This document shows, piece by piece, positions 14,401 to 23,400 of a stretch of DNA of 38,870 nucleotides (position 1 is its first letter; each line of letters starts with the position of its first letter). The stretch is from Saccoglossus kowalevskii (lineage: Eukaryota; Hemichordata; Enteropneusta; Harrimaniidae). The notes under the pieces are model-generated. The model was not told where the DNA came from and did no database searches. It saw only the letters and a list, made by a program, of their open reading frames with translations. Location: assembly GCF_000003605.2 (NCBI RefSeq), contig NW_003143297.1:123782-162651 (forward strand), given 5' to 3'. A program made the translations under genes and the position numbers.

Positions 14401-17400
14401 ATTTAAAAATGGAGAATTTTAAAGAGGTATTTCATATTACAATACGAAAAGATTGATATTTCGACATTGACTGTTTAAAATCAAATCATATAGCAACATA
14501 GGTTCGTTCAACATATTATACAATTTCTTATAGTTATTTAACAGAAATTCCACTTTTATCGCCACAATTCTATTTAATGACTTTCTGGTAATTCACAATA
14601 GACTTCAAAGAAAATGTTGGAGTTGGGTATCACTGGACCAGAGGGACATGAAATGTGCCGACCAGAAGAGGTAAGCTACACGTCTCAATATATTCAGTGA
14701 TTGTGATCATACCCTGATTGGTTAAGAAAAGATATACATGTAATGTATTACTCCCCAAACTTGATATCTGTATGTAATTTGTCAACTTCACTGAGTGTCT
14801 TATTAGAATTATCTTTAATTATTGTTTTTCCAACAGTTAAGAATTGTTTGTGAAGGCAATCATTAGCTGATTTCTTTTTAACTAGTTGCTGTGGAGTCCA
14901 ATTAAAAAAAGATGGTTTCCAAAAGCTTAATTTCAAATTTTAGTTGTCCTATAATTCAGTTACTGGCCAGAAATATGACATTTATTTCAACTTTTGAACC
15001 TCACATTTAATAAATAGATGATAACTGAAAAAATAAATACTTCTTCCCGTCATGTGCCAATAAATGACTAACCTTATTAACCGTCCAGAATATCATAGAT
15101 GCTTAGTATGTAAATTACCTATTACTTCAATGAATGCTGGGTAATTAAACTATAGATATAAGTCATCAATACTAATATTGTAGATACCGTTTTTATTTCA
15201 ATGTTAAACACACATACTAGGTGGAGGCAGAAGCGGTAAACAGAGCCATTTGTATCGCTAGTCAGACATCTGTACCGTTGTACGTTGTCAAGGTGATGAG
15301 TAAGAGTTCTGCCAATATCATTGCCGCTGCACGAAAGAAAGGTGACAATTAAATGTATTATAGATGTTGCACAAGCACATTGTTGAGAGAGGTAAACTGT
15401 CTTGATTTTCCCCCACTGATATGATGAAACAAACAATAAATAAATAAATAAATATGAACTGAAATTTGAAACAAATTTTCAATGTCACACTATAGACACT
15501 ATACCTCACTCAATGCTTGGATCAGGCACGTTCACATTATTTAAAGTAATTGTTGTCTTTGTTTTTTTGTCTTGTCTTTCTTTTATCTGCATGTTGTACT
15601 GTACGTCTACGCCGTCTAGGTTGAAGCCGAGGCGACAAATCGTGCTATAGTAATTGCCAATCAAGTGAACTGCCCACTTTACATTGTCCATGTGATGAGT
15701 AAAAGTGCAGCCAATGTTATATCAGCAGCAAGAAAGAAAGGTACCTGCTTGATACCAATTTCAATAAACTATGGATTTTGTCGCAGTTAGTTCCTGGGTT
15801 TGTCCCATGGCATTATGGATAGATATCATCTATATACATTCCCTGGTAGTGCTATATCCATTTCAGCTAAATAGTTCTCTTGTTAGTGTCCCAATAAACT
15901 AGCTATTGCACCCCACATGTGATTCTTTTCAAATCATAAAAATAATCATTCTATTTGTCATTGTGTCCATGTCAGGTCATATTGTCTTTGGAGAACCAAT
16001 TGCTGCATCTTTGGCATGTAATGGAACTCATTACTGGAATAAATGCTGGCGTCATGCTGCTGGCTATGTTTTAGGACCACCGCTTAGACCGGATACTACA
16101 ACTCCTGGTTATCTCATGGATATGCTTGCCAAGTAAGTAAAAAACATTTATACACCAAATAGGTGCTTCTGTGCATTGTATATGATTTTGATCTTGGGAT
16201 CTTTGTACACTTTGCATTCTAATGATGTACAAATTGCATTGTACAAAGTAGTCTGTGCTATATAGGCCATTGTACTTTGTGTGCATGCACACAACTGGTT
16301 GGCAAGAACCTATTGTTCACTCAGCAAGATAAAACAATTGCATTTTCACTGCTTCTGTTATTAAATATACATGTAGCTGTCTATGTTGTAACAGCAGATC
16401 GCATGCTAGTGTTGATCAGTGAGATACATTTGTTATGCTAGTTGACAAAAATGTAAGCAAATGATGTCACAGTGCGACAGCGTATATCTTTACTCAATCT
16501 AAGGAGGACATGCAATGCATCTTCTTCGTATCACTTTATTGTAATTGCTGAAAATCCCAGTAGGGATAACTTGTCAATATTTAGTTATTACAATAATTTG
16601 AGTACACATGGTTGTCTTACTATGTTTATCATTTACAATTTATCATTAATGTACATTTTTTTGTTTCGATACAGCGATGAGTTACAGCTGACTGGTACTG
16701 ACAACTGTACTTTCAACAGTAACCAGAAAGCTATGGGTAAAGATGATTTCACTAAAATCCCTAATGGCGTAAATGGTGTTGAAGACAGAATGTCAGTTAT
16801 TTGGGAGAAAGGCGTTGTAAGTATTGGAATGATTTCTTGGTTGACATGATTTATGGGGGCGAAGCTGCGTCACAGAACGTTCTATGCTGCTAATACATGC
16901 TCCACTGTACCAAGTATTTCTATGTTCTCTGCGCAGGCTGCTGTGGAACACTGATTGAGGAGCTGGTGAAAATAAGTCAGGAAAACTGCTCAAACTCAAC
17001 TCCACTAAATGTAGGGGTAGTCTTGTTACACAACACAACAACAATCCCAAAGTACTTTTTCCTCGCCTTTCCTTAGCTTCTCACTATATAACTGTATTTG
17101 CTCCATCATAAGTGCATCTCCAATAATGTATGTACATGTAAAAATTATTCCTGGTTCCATTAAATGTGAAGTGAAGTAAAAATTATCTTTTTAGCTTCTT
17201 ACTGTTTAAACTATTGGCATCAAGAACATATTTGTATGTGAATTGTGTTTGGAAAACTTACAAATACAAAAGAAATAAAAATAGATGTAATGTAACTAAC
17301 TCCCAAGATGTTGATATTGCTACATTTGCTCTCAATTGAGCAAATACAGTACTCAGAATTTTCAATATTAAGTGTGTTTATTTAAATCACATAAAAAATT

Positions 17401-20400
17401 TTGACAAATGCACATCCATTAGTTACTATTAGCTCATGTAGTTATATATAAAGAAGAAATGCAGTACGCTAACCCTGGTATTTCACTGGGTTTTTTTATG
17501 CTAGCACACTGGTAAGATAGATCCGTGTCGGTATGTGGCTGTGACCAGTACAAATGCTGCCAAGATCTTCAACATCTATCCTAGGAAGGGTGTAATCCAA
17601 GTTGGTTCTGATGCTGATATTGTTGTGTGGGATCCCGATCAGACAAGGACGATATCCAAAGATACCCATCACCAAGTATGTAAATAACGTGTTTATTTCC
17701 ATCGGGTATATGATGTATATGCTGATGTGTTATGTTGTTTTTAAGTATATTTTACCACATTGTATCATAATGTGTGTTTTTGGTACTATCAGGGGGATTG
17801 TCATGTTCATTGCAAATCCTGGACAATTTGTTGAAGAGTAGAATTTACTTACAAATAGCAAATACATGTACTGTAAAATCTGTATTACCCCAGTAGAAGC
17901 TGCTGTAGAATGCAACAGAGGGGATGCGGTTTCTATTAGAACATCTACACATATGAGAAATGATGAATGTTTGGTTCTCAATTATTCATACAAATGAGTG
18001 TGGCTTTTATTGGAGTTGCGACTTCTAATACAGATCTAACATTAGTAACTTTTCAAAGCAAGTCCAATAACCTATGGTCAAATTGAGTCCAGTAACAGTT
18101 AGGTCACTGATCAAAATTGATCCTCAAACACTTGGGTCACAGATAAAACTCCAAGTCCAACACTGAAAGTTATTGTATTGTGAGGTGCCTAATGCCATCA
18201 ATGGATTTTTCTTTGTTTACTATCTAGGCTGTTGATTTTAACATCTTTGAAGGAATGGAATGTCATGGTGTACCAGTAGCTGTTGTCTGTCAAGGTAGAC
18301 TGGTCGTAGATGAAGGTGTGGTGAGTAGGGTTTTTTTCGTTAATCCCGGTCAGAAATGTTAGTGGTTTGATAATTCTAAGTCCCTCTGATCTGTGAAACC
18401 AAGTTTTCACTGTGACAGACTTTGGTACTTTCCATCCTACTGAAATTCATCTTTCGCTTATAAATAGGCTGATTAACAGTATTCACCTATGTAATATTTC
18501 CACCTTAATAGTGAGCCGAAAAGCTGGTTTACACAAGACAATTCTTGAGGAAATGTGTTGAGCAATGCATGATGCAACAGGACACAATAACGGCAGCTGA
18601 CAAATGGGTGATTAATGGTCTAAAAAAATGTATAACATTTCTCGGGTGATGTTACGGTGATTATGTCATACAAACTGAACAGTGGTATTGCCTCTACAAT
18701 TGGATTGTGGTACGCGACTTATAAATAAAACTCTTTATACTGCAAATAACTGAGAGTTGTCACTGTTTCCTTTCAGATGCATGTGACTCAAGGCGCAGGT
18801 CGTTTCATTCCAAATCCAGTCAACTCGCCAACTTGTTATTCGAAAATCAAACGTAGAGATGAGGTAAGAATCTAGTGTAACTGCCCTCTATGGTAGGTAT
18901 CAATAATACATTGTGAGGGCGCTATTCTCAGAGCATGGTGTATATGATGCTGATCTTTTCATACTCTGGAAAAATCTTGTTTACAAAAGTACAGGCGAAC
19001 TTGACTCGTGTGGATTAAAGCAATACTTCATAATTGTTTTTTACAGCTGAATCAACCAAAAGCCGTTGAGCGTGAAGCTTACGAGGGACCAGTTTATGAT
19101 CCCTCCCAGAAAATAGAAAGCCCTTCGCCATCTGACCCACTCACCCACCACGATGAGGATTTAAGTAGTCGACCAACTTCACGTCATGGTGGTCGAGATC
19201 TACATGCGTCAACTTTCAGTTTGTCTGGTAAGTAAAATCAACAGCCTCATCTTATGGCGGTTCTCAGATCCCCATTGTCATTTGCATTTTCCAGCAAGTG
19301 AAAATACATGAAGACGGGCAGAAATGTGTGCTTTAGGGTTGATTTCCTTTTATTCTTACATATTTATTTTGATAATTTCGTCATAGAAAATGCTTTTGGT
19401 TGTCATGGTTTCAGTATAAATCATTGCCCTATGAGATTGTAAGTCATCTTGGTACTGGCACTGTGAATTACGCCCCAGCTTCAAATTTCTTTAATCTTTT
19501 TCTTTCATCGTTTCTTTACTTTCATCTTTCTACTTTTCGTTGTCCCTGTATGTTTATGTGTTTCAGCTCTCGCATCCAGTCCAGTTTCCACTTACTTATC
19601 AAAACGATTTCAGATCTTTATAAGAGCCCTACTCTTAGTATCTTGGATGCATTTATGTGGTTCAACCATCATCTTATCTACTGTCCCTTCCGTCCTCGAA
19701 CAAAAAATATCAAATAAAAGTTTGTGACTTTTCAGGACATCTCATTATCACAGAAGTTTAAGATACAAATTTAATGTTTAATTGGATAGATATCATTTAT
19801 AATTCATATTGATGTAATGTAATGTTAAATTTTGTGATAATGTGAGAAGGTCCCTTAACTGTTATAGTTGGGTATATACGGTATTGGATAATAGTATATA
19901 TGCTTTATGGTTGACTCCTAAAAGTTACACATTGTAGTATTATCCTTAGAGTACTATTTTATTTATTTTTCTATACAATTTACAATAATTTAAATAATCT
20001 ACAGACCTTGATCAAAATTTTGAAGAAAAATCTGAAAAAAAATTGAAAGGTGACAAACTTTGACTTTTGCTCTAAACTGTTTTGTACTTCAGTGACAAGT
20101 TTTTCATTTTTGCTGAGGAAAATAAATGTGAAATTCTTATTTATAGTAATTTTTCCCCCCAGAAATTACCAGGATGTGTGACTTTTAGGAGTCGTGCATA
20201 TTAAAGGATGATTACTTCCAGATAATGGTCTTGCCATCATTGTTGTTGTTATTACAATTGTACAAATATTGACAAAACTTACCTTTCTAACCTGATTACA
20301 GTTGCATTCATGTTTTGCAAATATGTGGAACATCAATCCCAGATCAAACTAAAATAAATACATAAAATGCATAAAAATTAAGTTTTTGCTAAAAAGTATG

Positions 20401-23400
20401 ATATATTAATAGTAGATTTCCTGCCTTCACTTTAACATTCATTTCGTTTTGAGAGTACTGATGGTTTTCATCCTGTATGCAAACATACCTACTATCTACT
20501 GTAAAAGTACTTTATATTCACTTGGAATTAATTTTCGCTGAAGGGATGATTTAGTGAAAATAAAATCCAGTGAATATACCTTTTTTCCCATATTTTACAT
20601 TTAACTTATCAAAAATCAGTGAAAATAAATTCTATACAAAACAGCAGTAAAGTTTTTTCAGCAAAAATTGGTTCCAGCTAAAATACAGTATTTAACTGAC
20701 ATTCAAAGGCAAATAAAGCCTTTTAACTCAGTCTATTGTGCACAAAATAGGTCTATTTAAATTTGTAGTTAATTTCTCATTCAATACTCATCCAAATCTT
20801 GAAATTGGTGTATATATATATATCAGGGGATGGTATTTGACAGATTTGCAAAGTGGGAATGCAACTTACATGTAATCCCAATTAATCCCCCCTCCCCTCT
20901 ATTGGTGTGATGTTAACTTGCATGCCATCCAAGATTGTTGAAACGAGGATAAAACTATAACTTACCTGCACCTGTAGTGAGTGAATGCATGTCAATTACC
21001 ACGTGTGCTTAATTCCTTTAGGTCGGCAGGTGGATGATCATGTGTGTCCACGAGCCTCACATAAGATAACCAACCCACCCGGTGGGAAATCTAGTATCAT
21101 GTTTGGGAACAGTAACTAAGTGTCCATGCACTAGACATACGTATGCTAAGTAATGATTTCATTATACTCATTCAGTGTTAAGTCTGTAAGCGTGATATCT
21201 TAGTGGAAAAAACTCTATAATTATTTGTTCATTTTATTTTATGTTTACGACAGTGACTTGACAACCCTGATGGTAGGATAATTGATCGGACCCGATCAAC
21301 ATTTGCTTGAATCGCACACAAAAATGACACTCTTCTAGAGTTATTCTTTGACTGCAAAATGCACATCTGTACTGTATATTTCATTTGAAAAGCATTTCCT
21401 CATAAGACCAGACGTGCACGGGACGAATATAATAAAAAGTATACTCAGCTTCTGATTGGACACAGACAAAGTTGCGCTTGTACACTGTCGTAAACATTCA
21501 TAAAATATTGCACAGTGATACCAATAATTGATACGCTACCGTAAAGTAACACTGTCATCATCGTAACTGCACATAAATCATTACTTAGCGACCAGTATTC
21601 ATAGAGCTGGTGCGCAATCATTTGTCTGATTTCATCACCATTCAAGGCTTTCCAAAATGAAGTACAACAACATTTACTGCCCATTTGCATTTTGATAGAC
21701 TGCGTAATGTGTACAGTATTGATTAAAACCAACCTAAAACAATATTAGAACAGTTGCACACAAATACATCTGCAGTTCTGATGACAATGTACCTTTAAGT
21801 TTCTGAACACATTGAAATGTTCGAAAAGTGTCACAATTATTGGTGAATTATTTTTCCGATTCTCTGACAGAATTGCTTGTAAACTGTCATAAACATTTTT
21901 ATAAAACTAACTGCATGTATAAATGTAATTAAACTCTAATTTGTCACCAGTTATTTTCAGGTTACATGAGATATAACCCAACTTTTTTTCAGGAATTTCT
22001 TCAACTGACTAAAACATTTTTAGCTGGAATGAAATAGTTAATTATGCTTTTGGTTGTTAATTATTGATGTGGCTAATTAACATTAACTTCAATTATATAA
22101 TCAGATTATTAATAGTTTATTGCATGGAGAGTAAAGCTGAAATTATCTGTTTTATTTTCGTAATAATTAATTTCCCCATTTATGCAGTATAACGTCATCA
22201 ACCCCCATAAAGTTTGTTAACATGCTTCCCATTTTTGCATCAAATCTTCAAAGTGTTCACCCCCCTCCACCCAGCCACACACACATCCCCCACCAGACTA
22301 TAATCAGTGGAGGAAAGATAATCCAACTAACATCCAGAGAGTGACAGATACCCATATATCTCATAAAGTACATCTTTGCGACAAGTGAAAACAATACAAA
22401 TGTATAGACAAGTGACAGTAGATCAGACAAGAGAAATATCACATTTACTCTATTTAAAAAAGCATAAATGTACTGTATTAAAAGTGAACATGATCAAAAG
22501 TATGTATATAATATTAAAATATTAATAACAATTGCTATGGGTTTTAATGTGTGAACCAGATTCTGTAAAAGGGTTAATTATTCATAGGGTTTTAATTTTG
22601 CTTATTTTGCTGACTGGAAATTGTGCTAAATTAAAACCCAGTGATTTTGGTTTTGTCTTGCGGTAGTTTTCCAACAGAAAATCCAGTCTGCTTTTCAGTG
22701 ACTTTATTATTTCCTAAGATCCTCAAAATTTTCAGCAATTGTTTTCACTATGAGCAAAACTAAAGACAATTTTTCTTGCAAATTGCAGATATTATCATAT
22801 GTTAAGGATTTCTAATAAAACCATGGCGATAATACAGCTAATGACATTGCATGTAAATGTCTTTGTTTTTCAGGTTGACAGCAAAGTAACTAACTGTTGC
22901 ATGTAATTAACCGCACCTTCTCATATCAATAGGTAGTGAATAATGACAATCAATCTTCCAGTACACCTCGTCACAATTCCCCCTCCTTCACTCCCTCCCT
23001 CTCCTTCCCTCTCTCCACACACAATCACAGATTAAATGTCACTCTCTATTCGTCCTTCCTCTGTTCATTTCACTTCCTTCCTATCTATGCATTTATTGAG
23101 ACTGATGTAATCAATAGTTACGGCATGTACTAATGTGTTGTGTGCTACTCATGTTGTGTTATTGATTTTGAAGTGGCATGATTTACATGACTAAAATTAA
23201 TCAACCTGTTTTGAATGACAAGTAATATAGCTATATTGTGGTGTGTCCTTGCAACATCATCCCATCACTGGATTTTTAACACTCTTGTCACGAGTGAAAC
23301 TGAAGTACATATACCGGGGTATGTCATGGGTATTTGTGAAACCAAAAAGGAAATCCTACTAAAATTTTACTATTTTCAATTTGGACATATTTATATAAAG

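Noticed and set aside
16472-16674. In-frame extension upstream of exon 10
   Set aside because: The open frame continues upstream, but the tttcgatacag acceptor and family alignment start the exon at 16675; the extension has no similarity to the family.
22978-23018. Pyrimidine tract as the acceptor tract of another terminal exon
   Set aside because: No AG followed by a phase-1 frame with a PPGG-like tail is found after it.
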